64,000 nt of DNA from Podocnemis expansa (GCA_007922195.1 ML681964.1:7520445-7584444); one strand, 5' to 3'; counted from the first letter of the stretch, positions 23,066-35,050 are shown. Program-made: numbers and translations. The notes: generated from the sequence alone by a model not told the origin.

Positions 23066-25080
23066 ATGGAATTGCTGTTGACATACAAAAGAGTAAGATC
23101 ACAATCTGTGTGATCCTATTAAGGACAGAACTTACCTAGTAGAATCTTTATTACCATTATTGCCATGAATCAGAAAATATATAGTTTCACTTTAAAAACA
23201 AAAATGGGAGCAGGGAGGGATTATGTGGTCTTTGAGAAAAACTCTCTCTGAATTGAGAACTAGGCTTAAAAAATTGTAAACTGAACAAATCTATCTGAAA
23301 GACAATAAGGATATCATCTTGCAATGGCATTTATATGGAGTCCCTTTTCAGAGGATTGCCACATGTCAAACAAAAGCCCAGATCCAGTTTTTAATGGCTT
23401 GGAAGTTAATGGAGTAAAACTGGCAAAATGCAAAGAGGAATGAAGCACAGCCTGCATAGAGTTGAAAGGAATTTAGCAAAGGCTTTATTGAGCATGAATT
23501 CAAATGTTGCAACTGAGACCATTTGGGAAGTGGGAGAGCAAAAGAAAATGACTTCTATGTTTGATGGAACACTTTAGAATTAGAAGTGACTTCTCTTTAG
23601 GCTGCAGTTTTAAATCTCCATTCTCTGACTCCAGATAAAATTACTGATCTGTGAGTTCTTCTTCTGTTTCTTAGTGGTGCTTCAAGGCATAAATATTCTC
23701 CTACTGTGCTATAGCTACCATTTCTGGGCTCAGGCTCTGCATATATGGCCTTTTTTGGAACAAATACAATGTACATGTTTAGGTTTTTGGAATCTTTCAG
23801 CCAAGTTCTGTTCATGTTGATGCTGTGACAATCTGAAGTAAATCCACCATATGTACCCTTGTGGAAGATTTTATCTCTGTCTATGTGTTCTCCTCTTAGT
23901 ACTACTCTTTAATTTAGTAACACTATAGAATTATTTTTATCTGGGAAAACATAGGATCAAATTCTGCTCTGTGTCACACTGTGGTAAACCTGGGGTGACT
24001 CCAGTGAAGGCAATGGAGTTAGTCTGGATTTACCTTATTTGTCCCTAACTAACTGTTAACTTCAGTTCTGATTTAAAGTTCCCCATAGTCACAATTCATT
24101 GCACTCTCCACCTGCTCTGGTCCTATGTCTTTCCTTCATATAGCAATTCACATACTCTATTGTATACTCTTAATAATTCTTTACTCCTGAAAGCAGTTTC
24201 ATTCTGTATAAAATTAGCCTGACCAGTTGGCAGAAGTCTCTATTCTTGCCCAGGGGCTAAAGGGGCTCCTGGGGCTATGAAGTTGCTTTTTTTTTTTTTC
24301 CTTTTTTTGCACTGCTGCTGCTGTTTCCCTCTCTTTTTGGTAGTCTGGATTAATCCTGTGAAATGGGTGGAGTGGCTTCTGCGCAGTGTAGTAATTTTGG
24401 TGGTGGGAGAGTGGTATGGTAGCATAGTGCCATGGAGTTCTTTTTACTGGAGGATAGGTTGTAGAGGGGTGAGCCTGCCTTCAGTCTGCTCTGTCTGATT
24501 TGTGCTTGTTTCCCCTCAGAAACTGGCAGGTGGGTGGAGCTTTCCTGCCCTAGATAGTGTGGGAGGGATCCACTGGCAGCCTAGCACCTTGGAGCATGTT
24601 CCACCTTAGGTCAGGTGATAGCAAGACTAACATTTACTTACTTTCCCCACCATTACCGCCATCCTACTTCTCAGGCCTTCTTACTGCTTCATTTTTCCCA
24701 GAAGTCTTGGCCTGCACTAGAAAGGTAGAGAAGAACTAGTTATTCCTAAATCCTCTTAAGAGTAAATGCAAAAACTGGTATTAAAACAAAATTCTATGCT
24801 CATGCCAAATGGCAACCACTTGAAAATACTTCTGTTCACAAGCACAAGTGAAAACAATGAACTAAACCACCAGTTTTCAGTCCCTACTCAAATAAAATTT
24901 CCTTTAGGCCAAATTCTGCTCTGTCACACCAACATGTCCCCACTATCTTAACAGATTTGCCCTTCTGCCCCCATTTACTTCAGCTGGGTTTCACCAAAGT
25001 AAATGAGAACAGAATTGGCCTATTGGGAATTTTGCTTACATTTGGATGACAGTATAAATCCCTTTGTTAATAAACAACAG
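23066..25080. other. Stretch with traces of old interspersed repeats
   Basis: Two places, near 23953 and 24905, contain 'aaattctgctctg' followed at some distance by 'actccagtgaaggcaatgg' or 'ttcaccaaagtaaatgag'. These are words of an old amniote repeat of uncertain class. A T-run lies at 24288-24307. No gene is seen. Confidence 0.35.
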
Positions 25081-25541
25081 AAAGAGTCCAGTGGAGGGCA
25101 ACAAAAATGATCAAGGAGCTGGAGCACAAGCCCTATGGAGAAAGACTGAAGGAACTAGGCTTATTTAGCCTGCAGAAGAATAGACTGAGCGGGGATTTGA
25201 CAGCAGCCTTCAACTACCTGAAAGGATGCTCCAAGGAGGATGGAGCTCGGCTGTTCTCAGTAGTAACAGAGGATAGAACAAGGAGCAATGGTTTCAGGTT
25301 GCAGCAGGGGAGGTTGAGGCTGGATATTAGGAAAAACTTTCTTACTAGGAGGGTGGTAAAGCATTGGAATGGGCTACCTAGGGAGGTGGTGGAATCTCTG
25401 TCTTTGGAGATGTTTAAGGCCCAGCTGGATAAAACTCTAGCTGGAATAATTTAGTGGGAGTGGTCCTGCTTTTTTTGGCAGGGGGTTGGACTAGATGACC
25501 TCATGAGGTCCCTTCTAACCCTATGGTTCTATGATTCTATG
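25081..25541 (+). mobile_element. CR1 LINE, 5'-truncated 3' end
   Basis: Begins with 'tccagtggagggcaacaaaa', carries the last part of ORF2 and a short 3' UTR ('ggttggactagatgacctca', 'gaggtcccttctaaccc') and ends in ttctatgattctatg, the octamer repeats diagnostic of CR1. 5' truncation is the usual outcome of CR1 insertion. Confidence 0.9.
25107..25454 (+). CDS. CR1 ORF2 C-terminal fragment
   Basis: 115 codons, open to a natural TAG. It encodes the conserved C-terminal segment of CR1 ORF2 downstream of the reverse transcriptase, with blocks [48 protein letters not shown] and [18 protein letters not shown]. The endonuclease and reverse transcriptase domains are missing through 5' truncation. 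The frame is undamaged, so the insertion is not very old, but the fragment is non-functional. The start codon is incidental. Confidence 0.8.
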   Translation: MIKELEHKPYGERLKELGLFSLQKNRLSGDLTAAFNYLKGCSKEDGARLFSVVTEDRTRSNGFRLQQGRLRLDIRKNFLTRRVVKHWNGLPREVVESLSLEMFKAQLDKTLAGII

Positions 25542-25734
25542 AACTCTTCCCATCCTCTTCCCCCATCCCTCCAGGCATATTTCTGAAGTGAAGATGATAC
25601 CTGGGGCACTTACTATTGTGTTGCTTTGTGGCACTAACAGGAATCACTCAAATGCAGTTTAAGCAGCCTTTCATCTCACAGTATGCAGTTTCCAAAGTTA
25701 CTCTAGTGCAGCTAGGAATTGGCATAAAAGCACT

Positions 25735-26780
25735 TGGAGCTAGAGTTAGGGTGCCTATGGATACAGAGCCAGATTAATGCAGGGGCTATAGGGGCTGAAG
25801 CCTGGGTCCTGGTCTAAAGGGGGGGGGGGTCTGAGGCTCTAACTCTTGAGCCCCATACCGGATCTGCCTCCCCCACCCACTCAGTGCTGGCAGGGCTTGG
25901 GGGAGTGCTGGGAGGGCCCTGCCCTGCTGGCACTCGGGAGGGCAGGGCGATGGGGCCAGAGGCCGGCCTCTGCACTCCTGCCCTGCCCCTCAGTTGGCTT
26001 GTCCACCATGGGCATTTCCCCAGATACAGAAAACGGGATGGCTCCAAGCACATTCAGAAGGGGAGTACAGCCAGCACTAGGACCCAGGAGGTGGTGTCCA
26101 AATGCAGTGTCAGCTAGCTGAGCTGCATAGTCCCTCATCTGGGCAGCTTTGCACTTGCAGAAATGGGGAGGTAGTGGCACATGACCCCACGTGTCCCACT
26201 CTCTTACACTTTGCCTCTCTCTGTAGGGGCAGTGCCCCCCTCAAACTATGCCCTTGTGTGTCCCCAGCCCCCTGCCCCCCTGCATGATGATTTACTCCTC
26301 GACCAGCTGCTCTGGACCATAAATGATGTAACCATGATTCTGGGGAGGGGCATGTGACTTCTTTTGCAGTTTCCTCATCACTTGCTGCAGGGGAGTAAAG
26401 AAAGCTGCAGGAGCCATGAATTCTGAGCACATAGAGTGGCACAGAATTCCCACAGGAATTAGAGGTAGGATTTCCATGATTAAGGAACCTGGAACTACTA
26501 ACAGGGTTCCTATGGAAAGGGCTTCCTGGCATAGGAGTAAAGTACTTGGAGCTAGGGATAAGGGATCATGGAGACAGGGTTAGGTTTCATATAGGCAGAT
26601 TACTTGGAACTAGGTTTAGGGTTCCTTTGTGTAGCGTAATTGGATCTAGAGGTAAGGTAAGGGTAGGAGCTAGAATTAGGATTCCTATGGCTGGTAGTTC
26701 AGCACACTCATGCTGGGAGTCTGGTGGAGTACTAGCAGCTAAGGTTTGGGTTCCTGTATATTGGTCCAGTAGAACCTCAA
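25735..26780 (+). repeat. Scattered TTAGGG-type minisatellite units around a GC-rich segment
   Basis: 25735-25765 and 26440-26760 contain words such as 'ggagctagggataaggg', 'ggaactaggtttagggttcc' and 'attaggattcctatgg' that match the 36-bp family at 36640-38125. Between them, 25790-26290 is GC-rich with a G-run at 25819-25828, possibly begun by a hAT-type end at 25766. Open frames on both strands here are compositional. Confidence 0.45.
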
Positions 26781-26911
26781 ACACACAAACACTTTGGGAA
26801 TGGAGACTATCTATAACTCTGAACAAAACATTATGCTACAGTACCCTGCAGTCAGTGTCTTCCAGCGGAGGCTGGGAGAGATCTCTGTAAAGGTGGCACC
26901 TGGCCACATTA

Positions 26912-27794
26912 TGTGACAGGCTGCTCCCAGAATTAGGTTTGGTGTGCTGCTGTGACCCACTGATTTCCACTCCTCGCTTTGCCAGGTGACTAGTCACTCC
27001 TGAGTCAATCCACACCAGCCTCCTGTATGTGATCAGTCCCAGGCAGTGAGTGTGCACCCTCTGGCCATGTATGAGACAGTTCCCAAGAGAGCACCCTCAG
27101 TCCCTAGACATCACACCAGGAGCTCCCATCCTACAGAGATTGGGAGCCACTCCCAATCACCATAGACTCAGGTCTGTCCATTTATCAAAGAAATGATAGG
27201 CCCAGCCGCATTTATTCACACCCTCTAAAGTGAATATAAAGGAAATCAATGCACAATCACTTAATAAAGGAGTCAGGAGTTACCATGAGTAAATAAAAGG
27301 AATGCTAACCTAACAACACTACTATACTTATGCTCCGCTCACCACCCAAGTCCAACTGTGATGGTTTGCAGCTGTCTCTGCCTATTTCTTGATAGGGCCC
27401 AATCCTTCTTGTAGATGTTTCAGGATGGGGAGTCTTTGGCTAAAAGCCTGGAGTAGCTCAAACTGTCTCCCTTTGTTTCCAGTCCCTCTCAGCCCCAGGT
27501 TCCTCCTGGGCTGAGGTGCCACAGTCATTTAGCTAGCCCTATTTTCTTTGTTATTGAGAAATGGCTCTGACTGCTTTCATGCTGCTGGAAAACAACTCTA
27601 ATTCTCTCCCTTCCCTCTGAGTTATGTAAAATATGATTCATATCTGTGCACATACATGATGCTGCAGGTAACAGGATGCAGCTGGGCATTCAAAAAGGAA
27701 CTTTGCATGACACATTTTGCATCGAACCACACAATTACATTGCAAAAGTGAATAGGAAAGTCACACATTATAGCCCATTGTGCATCAGGTGATA
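26912..27794. mobile_element. LTR-like element, second copy of the 15721 family
   Basis: Starts TGTGACAGGCTGC and then follows the 15721-16754 element in order: 'agtcactcctgagtcaatcc', 'gtgatcagtcccaggcagtg', 'caccaggagc', 'ccatttatcaaagaaatg', 'taaataaaagg', and an end at 'gtgcatcaggtgat'. Somewhat shorter than copy 1. No matching TSD found. Confidence 0.6.
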
Positions 27795-27890
27795 TACTAC
27801 CTGGTTTGCAAGCAGCTCTTTGCCTTATTCTTGTTTCTTGCCTTTGGGCTGAACTGGAGGGGGCACTACCAGCCCCAGCCCTCAGTTACC

Positions 27891-27965
27891 TTTCCCCAGA
27901 GCTCACCTGCTCTGTGCTTTGTCCACTGTGGTCCAGAGGCAGTGTGTGGTAAAGGGTTGGCACCA
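27891..27965 (+). repeat. Direct repeat, left copy (partner 28984-29062)
   Basis: 'cctttccccagagctcacct', 'gctctgtgctttgtccactg' and 'tggtccagaggcagtgtgtg' recur almost identically at 28984-29062. The two copies lie on either side of the LTR-like repeat and the MITE at 28038-28985. Origin unknown; possibly cargo of two related non-autonomous elements. Confidence 0.6.
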
Positions 27966-28037
27966 GCCCACTCTCAGCCTTTCCCTCCCTTTCCACTTGC
28001 ACTCCCAGAGGTGCTGGCAGGACTCAGGAGTTCAGCC

Positions 28038-28857
28038 TGTGATGCTGTCTGGATTTAGGGGCTCATTTATGATTGTTTTTCATATTAACAATATTTCATA
28101 TTTGTAATAATCCATTATGTGATATGTCATGTTTGGTACCAGTAAAAAGGTTGTCATCTGCTAGCATGTTTGGTACCAGTAGAAAGGTTGTCATCTGCTA
28201 GCAATTATTCTATGGTTTATATGTAGGTGTCATATCTGTATTAGAAGTTAGGAATAGGTTTGTTCTATTTGTGTTTCAAGTTATTTGATTCTGGGACACT
28301 TCCTGGATTGGATACCTGCAACCATTGTCTCCTTAATAGCCTGTCAGGGAAGCTCCCAGGTATAGTCCCAGGAAGAAACCAATTGAGCTACTAGGACTTG
28401 CCCATGTGACTCAACTCCATTTTGATTTGCAAAAACTCCACACAGCATGGGGAAGGCTGATAAAGGCAGCAGAGGTGAAAAAAGGCAGCAGCATCAACTC
28501 TATTTTGTCTTCAGTCTGCAACCAACATGCAGCTCTGGAACTATTCTTCTGCAACTAGACAAAGGATTGAAGCTGACACAGGTGCTAGGTGTCTACCAGA
28601 GAAACTGGAGATGCTTGCAAACTCTAAGTTCTTCCAAGGTTTTGCTTTCCATGGACTCTAAGTCATATATGTATGTGTGATTCACTTTGACCCTTTAACA
28701 TCTCTCATATATTTTGTTTCTTTTCTTTGTACATTAAACCTCTTGTTTTAGTTACTAAAGGATTGGTTGGCAGCATGATACTCTGAGTAAGATCCAAACC
28801 TATATATTGTGTGTAATGTGGCTGGGCCTTTGGGGTCAGGAGAACCTCTCTCTTTAA
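28038..28857 (+). mobile_element. LTR-like repeat, copy 1
   Basis: Begins TGTGATGCTGTCTGGATTT exactly as the copy at 53814, and includes 'catattaacaatattt', 'tttggtaccagtaaaaagg', 'catgtgactcaactcc' and 'ttagttactaaagg'. A third copy is on the minus strand at about 35440-36433. Length, the TG start and a moderately repeated, non-coding body suggest an LTR. Its right part is cut by the MITE at 28858. Confidence 0.55.
28129..28202 (+). repeat. 37-bp tandem duplication inside the LTR-like repeat
   Basis: Two abutting 37-bp units (28129-28165, 28166-28202) starting 'atgtttggtaccagta' differ at one base. The copy at 53814 has only one such unit, so the duplication happened in this copy. Confidence 0.85.
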
Positions 28858-28985
28858 GGCTGTGTCTACATTGCACACCATTTTCAAATATTTCTTTTTG
28901 AAAAAATTGTTTTGAAATATATTCAGAATAATTATCTCAAAATAACTTTTTTCAAAAATGCTATTTTGGGAGAATGGTCTGGGGA
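28858..28985. mobile_element. Harbinger-like MITE, left part
   Basis: TAA (28855-28857) precedes GGCTGTGTCTACATTGCAC, the terminus shared with the Harbinger element and its MITEs. It continues into worn palindromes (TTTCAAATATTTC, TTTTGAAATA, CTCAAAATAAC) that look like CpG-decayed TTTCGAAA sites. No right terminus was found, so the element may extend past the GC-rich repeat at 28984-29062 or be truncated. Confidence 0.5.
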
Positions 28986-29062
28986 CCTTTCCCCAGAGCC
29001 CACCCTGCTCTGTGCTTTGTCCATGGTGGTCCAGAGGCAGTGTGTGCTAAGGGGTTGGTAAG
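28984..29062 (+). repeat. Direct repeat, right copy (partner 27891-27965)
   Basis: See the left copy; this one reads 'ctttccccagagcccaccc' through 'gtgtgtgctaaggggttgg'. Confidence 0.6.
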
Positions 29063-29360
29063 GATGTGGCCCTTTAAAATGCCTCCAGAGTTCTGCATGC
29101 AGGCAGCAGTTCGGGCTCTAGCTCCTGCACAAGGCCAGGCTCTGTCTGCAGTTAGCTTCCTTCAGCTCCTTGCAGCATCAGCAACTCAGGCTCTTTCCTG
29201 GGCTCTTCTTTCCTGGGCTTGTAGTGATCTTGTAAGCTTGTCCCCAGCCTGACAGGAGTGGTGGTGGTGAAAACAGCTTCCCTCTCATGGTGAGGTTGGG
29301 TGGGGGATGGAAAAGCACCTGTGGATTACTGGAAACAGCACAAACCCCAGGCTACTTCTC

Positions 29361-29440
29361 GGTGGTTAAAGTACAATTTGACAGGCCCCAGAACCCTCTT
29401 AATATCTCTGGGCCCCCTTCATGCCTGTGTGGGTTCCAGT
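29361..29440. mobile_element. Fragment of the CAGGGGTTAAAGTA element
   Basis: 'gtggttaaagtacaatttga', 'caggccccagaaccctctta' and 'gggcccccttcat' align with the first 80 bp of the elements at 4410 and 51110. The remainder is missing. Confidence 0.55.
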
Positions 29441-30004
29441 CCAGGTAGGCATTTGCAACCACTTCTTAGTACCACATGCATCAGTTATCGCTCCATAAAA
29501 ATATTTATAATTTTAAAGGGCATTTATGTCTATAGCAATGATTGTCACAATCTAGCAGACACTGCATAACACAGTAAGTATTGTGATTAACAACCTGATA
29601 ATTAAATAAAATGATATGTAATTGATTGAACACAATACGAGGCATAAGCAGTAACAATCAAGAGAAACAAAAACACAAAACTGCATTTATTGCTTGCAGT
29701 AAACCACAGACACATAAATTCTCATTAATATCAACATACATAATTTCAACCAAAACAGTTTATAAAATTGATTAATATTTTTTCATTGTCTGCCACATTG
29801 ATTTCATTGCTGCATCTTCATCCTGATGTCAGTTTACTTAATTAACATTCAGTTACTTTTGTGCGCATGCATGCACACACAACCCTGAAGCAAATTGCCT
29901 CAGAGTTAGGAAAAACAGCCTGTTGTCTGCTGCTGGCTCAGCTTCTCTCCTTGCACTGAGCATATGGGCTCTTCTCAGTGCAATTGCTCTGGGCTGGCTG
30001 CTTG
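29441..30004. other. AT-rich spacer
   Basis: Nothing recognised. Confidence 0.4.
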
Positions 30005-30012
30005 CTCTAAGG

Positions 30013-30200
30013 CAGGGGTCTCAAACTTGCAGCCCAATGGCTGCATGAGGCCCCTGAAGTTATTTATTGAGGCCCACAATGACACTATCACTGTCAATAT
30101 TTGAAGTACTGTTGTATGAAAAGGTTTCAGTGGTGCAGCCCTTGGGCTACTGTACTAGTCCTCATGTGGTCCTTGTGGTGATTTGAGTTTGAGACCCCTG
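30013..30200. mobile_element. Short hAT MITE (188 bp), perfect 8-bp TSD
   Basis: CAGGGGTCTCAAAC at the left and GTTTGAGACCCCTG at the right are perfect 14-bp inverted repeats. ctctaagg flanks both sides (30005-30012, 30201-30208), 8 of 8. Confidence 0.9.
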
Positions 30201-30566
30201 CTCTAAGGCATCTGATCACAGCACTAGCAGAAAACCATGTGGAGCATGCTCAAAGCTACACATCACATGCTAGAAACTTCTGGCTCAAGGCAGCTAAGTC
30301 TGCCCATCAACACTGAACCAGCAAGAGCAACCCAGGCCCAACAGATTTCTTAAAGAGACACTCTTCATTTAGGCACATGGGTTATACTATGCTTTCCAGA
30401 ACTATCTGTGGTATAGTGTGACTGTTTATAGGTAATGTTATAGAAATAAAAAGGTTATAGTAAATTCAGAATGTTGTAATTATACATTCAAGCTGGTCAA
30501 CAACTCTCAAAATTTGTAATTTTGATAAGTTTTCTTGTCAAGATTTTGAATTTTGACAACTAAAGG

Positions 30567-31076
30567 TGGTATGGACACAATATTTTCAATGAGAAATAAT
30601 GTGAGATTTGGTCCTTCCTTGGCTGCCTGCTGGCTTGCCGAGCTCCAAGGGTACCTTCCTCAGCTACCGATTGCAATTGACCAGGCTGCTGAGCTGTCTA
30701 CTGCTGGCAGCAAGCAGCCCGGGGCATGACTGGGCTCTGAGACACTTGCAGGAAGTGACTCGGGGCCAGATTTGGCTCTTAGCGCCTTGCCAGTGGCAGC
30801 AGGAGCCAGCTCCCAGCTCATGCCTCTTGCCAGCGGTGGCTGGGGCTGGATCAGGCCCCCAAGACAGATCAGGACTAGGGGCGGGGCCTGGGCCCTGACC
30901 CTTCATGCTCTTGAAAGTTGACTTAATGCTTAAGTTGACTTTCAGGCCATGAGTTATTTAGTTAACTTAATGAAGACCTTAAGTTGACTTAAAAAATTCT
31001 AAACAAAGCCCTGGAGCTACATAAGTCTACTTAAGCGAGGTTAAGTTGACTTAAGCCTCCAATGTAGACATACCCC
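30567..31076. mobile_element. Possible Harbinger-like element with TTAAGTTGACTTAA palindromes
   Basis: Right end, read inward, GGGGTATGTCTACATTGG; a weak left counterpart TGGTATGGACACAAT at 30567. AGG is on both sides (30564-30566, 31077-31079). The right third has several TTAAGTTGACTTAA-type palindromes; 30600-30905 is GC-rich cargo whose open frames resemble no protein. The right end is clear, the left end is a guess. Confidence 0.45.
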
Positions 31077-31079
31077 AGG

Positions 31080-32765
31080 AGCCCTAGCCTTTGTAGACCT
31101 AAGTCTAACTAGGGCAACCCTACCAGACACAGGCCTAACCCCAAACATGCGGTCCTACCATATGTAACCCTAACCCTTGACTGGGGAACTATATCAGTCC
31201 CAGATCTAACTTTAGCCTAGGCTGTGGTTCCTAACCTGTGGTCTGTGGACCACTAGTGGTCCATGAGGGTGCTGCAGGTAGTCTGCGAGGGTAGGGGAGA
31301 GTGATAATTACTGCAGGTAAATGTACTGCGATAAGGGGCATATGTTTATGTGTAAGCGTAATAAATTATTAGAAATAACTGCATTACAGAGACCCCTTGA
31401 TATATAGGTTTGACTCTCATCAGCAATAGGCTATGTTTAAATGTTTACAATGACTTGCTTACGTGGTGGTCCACAAAAGCTTTCGATGATGATCTAGTGG
31501 TCTGCATAAAGGAAAAGGTTGGGAACCAATGACTTAGGGAATACTGTGCATTCTAACCCTAACCTGGATAGCCCTATGACACCCAGGCCTAACCCTCTCA
31601 GTAAGAACCCTCCTGTTTATAACATTAACCCTAAACTGGGAGACTCACAACAACATGGTCTAACACTGCCCTGGGAAGCTGTACTATTTATAACCTTAAA
31701 CATAGGACAGGGAACCTTACCAGCCACCGGCCTAATTATCCCAGGAACCCCTTAATAGTATAAGCCAGTCTTAGCCCTAACCCTTATATTTCGAAATCCT
31801 AAATTTAACCTGGGTAGGCCAGTCAGACCCAAATCTAATCCTACCCCTGTGAGACTTATCTTTTGTAATGCTAACGCTAACTCTAACCCAGAGAACTGTG
31901 CCAGTCCTAGGCCTAACCATAATGTGAAGATCCATATTCTTTGGAATCTTAACCACTCACCACGGAGCCAGACTAGTTTCAGAACTAACTCTAGCCCAGG
32001 AAGTCCTTCCCTTTGTAATCTTGATTCTAGCTTGATAAGCCCAGTCAAAGCCATCCTGCCTGGGAATCCTATCATTTTTAACTCTAACCCTAACTGAGAT
32101 AGTCCTACCAGACCTATACTTATCTGCCACTTTGGCACCCCTACCCTTTGTAGCTAGCTTGACCAGACTTGGACCTAACTTTGTGTAGGGCAACTTGACC
32201 TTTGAAATTCCGACCCTAGTTCAGTGAGCCCCACGGTCCTGATGCCTAAGTCTATCATGGAAAGGCTACATGGTAGCACTAATCCTAGCCCGGCAAGTCC
32301 TATTCTTTGTAACCCTAACCACAGCTTGGGTAGCCCAGCTAGACCAAGGTCTAAGGTTAGTGTGGGGAATACAACCCTTTTTTATCCCAAGTACTACACC
32401 CATGAGTCCTACTAGACCAAGTCTTAACTCTAGACTGAGGAGTCTTACCTTTAATAATTCTAACTGTAGCTCAGGAAGTAACTAAAACTTAACCACAGCC
32501 TGGCAGCTTTACTCTTTGTAGCCCTTGCCTTAATCCAGGCACCCCAACCAGGTACAGACTAAACTCACATTTGGACCCCTATTCTTTGCAACCCTATCAG
32601 AGAAGCCCTACCTTTTCTAACCCTAACCGTAGGCCAGGGAGCCCTAGCAACCACGGGCCTAACTCTGACCAAAGGACTCCTATCCTCTGTAAGCCTAATT
32701 ATAGCCCAGGGCGTCTTAGCCTTTGTAGCACTAATCCTAACCAAATAGACCTCGACCTGGATCTG
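31080..32765 (-). repeat. 36-bp CCCTAA-type minisatellite, block 1
   Basis: About 1.4 kb of diverged units built on aaccctaaccctagccca and 'gggagtcctatcctttgt'. Alternate units seem to differ ('ccagaccaaggcctaac' versus 'cctttgtaaccc'), giving a 72-bp higher period. Read in reverse it is the same family as 36640-38125. A hAT-type element (31222-31531) interrupts it. Confidence 0.7.
31222..31531. mobile_element. hAT-type element inside the minisatellite (310 bp)
   Basis: Left end CTGTGGTTCCTAACCTGTGG and right end AAGGTTGGGAACCAATG are the same inverted termini as the element at 58198-58591. Flanks gcctagg and acttagg are similar, which could be a worn TSD or simply the minisatellite on both sides. 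Confidence 0.65.
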
Positions 32766-33485
32766 ACTGCAAAATTCAGTCAGAGGTTTTCTTCTTGCAA
32801 TGGTTCCAATAAAAGCACTGAAGCAAAGAATATAAATTTCAGAGAACTGAATGTAGTCAAGCTCAAAAAAGTCACTCTTTCGTAAGTCAATAGTGTAATA
32901 TCTAGGATTTAGTGCATGCAGAGATACAATATAGAAACTCAACAGAAATAGTCCCAGTGACCTTGAAAATGGCCCTGCTAAGGTGAAAATGTATTGACAC
33001 AGTCTAAAGCGACCTATAGAATCAGAAAATATATAGCAGTTGGGTGAATGTACCTTTTAACTTTATAAGCTACCTAGAAGATTAATCAATAAACCTGACT
33101 TTGGGAAATACAACCAGTTTCCTCTATCTGCAAAAATATGATTTATATCCCCTTGAAAAACTAGTTAAAATGCTTTTCCTATTTTCGAAAATATTGAATC
33201 ATGTAAGATATAAGGAAAGAAGGTTCTTGTTGCAGGATATTTTGTCATAGTGGAAACTACAGGATATTTATATTTTCCATCTATAAACATGTATATTAAT
33301 AAAATACTTCCATGTCTTGACATCAGACTTATATTGGTGCTTTACCAACCACTGTCACTTGAGAAGTATTTGCCCAAAATTTGATGTTAAGCTGCATTGC
33401 ACCTTGCTTAGTTCTTTAACACTGATCTGAATTAGACCTAAAAATGTGAACCACACATAGTATCATAGAACCGATGAAAAGAACG

Positions 33486-33486
<1 letters not shown>
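32766..33486. other. AT-rich spacer
   Basis: Nothing recognised. Confidence 0.4.
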
Positions 33487-33533
<47 letters not shown>

Positions 33534-33543
33534 NNNNNNNNNN

Positions 33544-33592
<49 letters not shown>
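33487..33592. repeat. CA microsatellite containing an assembly gap
   Basis: (AC)n on both sides of ten N at 33534-33543. The true repeat length is unknown. The open frame through it is an artefact. Confidence 0.95.
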
Positions 33593-33596
<4 letters not shown>

Positions 33597-34513
33597 TGAA
33601 ATCTCTGAATTGTCAGCAGAATTTATTTCTGATATTTTTAAAGAATTAACAAACTGATGATCTAATTCAATGGTCAGTCCTGAGGAAGTTTTAATAGACC
33701 AGGGACCAGACAACTTTCAAGTTTGTGCATGGAAGTTGTTTACAGCACATTCCCCTAGTTGTGATGGCTTTCAAGATTTTTTGGTGTGGACAGCCTGGTG
33801 GACCATCCTCCTGCCTAATAACAATCCCATTTGCAATCATGCCACATTCTTATGGGAACCACATTCGGTTACAGGGCAAGTTATGGGTGGGATGCTGTCA
33901 CTTCATGCTTATGGTTTTGTACTTCACTCTGTGAGTAGTTCCATTGAGTCCGGTGGAAATCCTTGCAGTATAAGGCACTCTTCGGTCTGAGTAAAGGAGG
34001 CAGAAGTCAGCCCAGTGGGTCAGACTGTGGTCCATCTAATGTCTGCACATAAGGGAGTAAGAAAAGGTACCTTCCTCTCTGTGCCAGAGGTCAGCTTTGC
34101 AAGTAGAAAGGGGATGGGGAGCAAGCTTCCAAAGAGCTGCTCCCCTCCATCCTTTTCTCTTAAGTGAGAGGGAAAGAACAGGGTCTTAGTTCTTGATGAC
34201 AGGTTTAGGGCTGGCATATATCCTTCTTTTCCTTTCTCTCCTTCACTGAGCAGAAAGAAAAGTGGGTGGCAGACTGGTTTCCATAGCTGTACTTCCCCAT
34301 ACCCAGGTATTGTAGCAAAACCTACAATCAAGAAGATGCATAAGTACTTTAAAGAAATGTACATTTATTCTTTTTGAGGGAGTTAATTACACTGTCTCCT
34401 TTTGTACTTCATTTATTTTTTCCTCCTCTCATGTTCCTGTCTCTCACAGCTCCCATGCACATTCTTCCATCCCTTGTCTCCTGATTACTTTCTCTCATGC
34501 TTCCTTTGTGTTT
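33593..34513. other. Spacer without recognised features
   Basis: No gene or repeat recognised. Confidence 0.4.
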
Positions 34514-34521
34514 TGCTAGAA

Positions 34522-34703
34522 CCAGTGAGTGGTTCTCAGCTTCTTGTGGATTGTGACACACTTGGCAGCATGTTGCAACTCTACAGGACACACTAGCCCA
34601 CTCCCTCCAAGCCAAATCCAGCATCTCCCTGGCTCTCCATGACACATTTACTGCTGTGTGGTGACACAGTAATGTGTCCCAACACAGTGGTTGAGACCCA
34701 CTG
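34522..34703. mobile_element. hAT-type MITE, worn
   Basis: 'ccagtgagtggttctcagct' at the left and 'gtggttgagacccactg' at the right are approximate inverted repeats of the CAGTGGTTCTCA type. Flanks tgctagaa (34514-34521) and ttctagac (34704-34711) match at 6 of 8 positions. Confidence 0.5.
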
Positions 34704-34790
34704 TTCTAGACTATGTGGCTTATTTCTTCCATGATCCACAGCAGCTTGGTCCATCTCACTTGCTTCACTGTATCTGCTGCCTACATCTAA

Positions 34791-35050
34791 GGGCTTGTCT
34801 GCACAGCTCCATCAATGCAAGGTATGCAAATTACATCACTGAAGTCAAGGCACATTGCATTGAGTAGCTGAGTTGTTTTCACTATACTATGTCAACAGAA
34901 CACACTCTCCTGTTGACACAGCTTACTTGGAATATTGGTGTCAATAAGAGAGTGCTCCACAGTCAACTGAGCAAGCTTCCACTAGGACCTCTCAATCGGT
35001 GCTGCTACATCCATGTGTGTGGCACTGATGGAGCAGCCTAGTGAAGGCAG
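34791..35050. mobile_element. MITE-like fragment with GGGCTTGTCTGCACAG end
   Basis: TAA (34788-34790) precedes GGGCTTGTCTGCACAG, a variant of the Harbinger-type terminus. The body has 'tgtcaacagaacacactctc' and 'ctgttgaca' as a short palindrome. The right boundary is not resolved. Confidence 0.4.

Noticed and set aside
33438..33713. Open frame encoding a Cys-Val repeat
   Set aside because: It is the CA microsatellite with an assembly gap translated; no gene.
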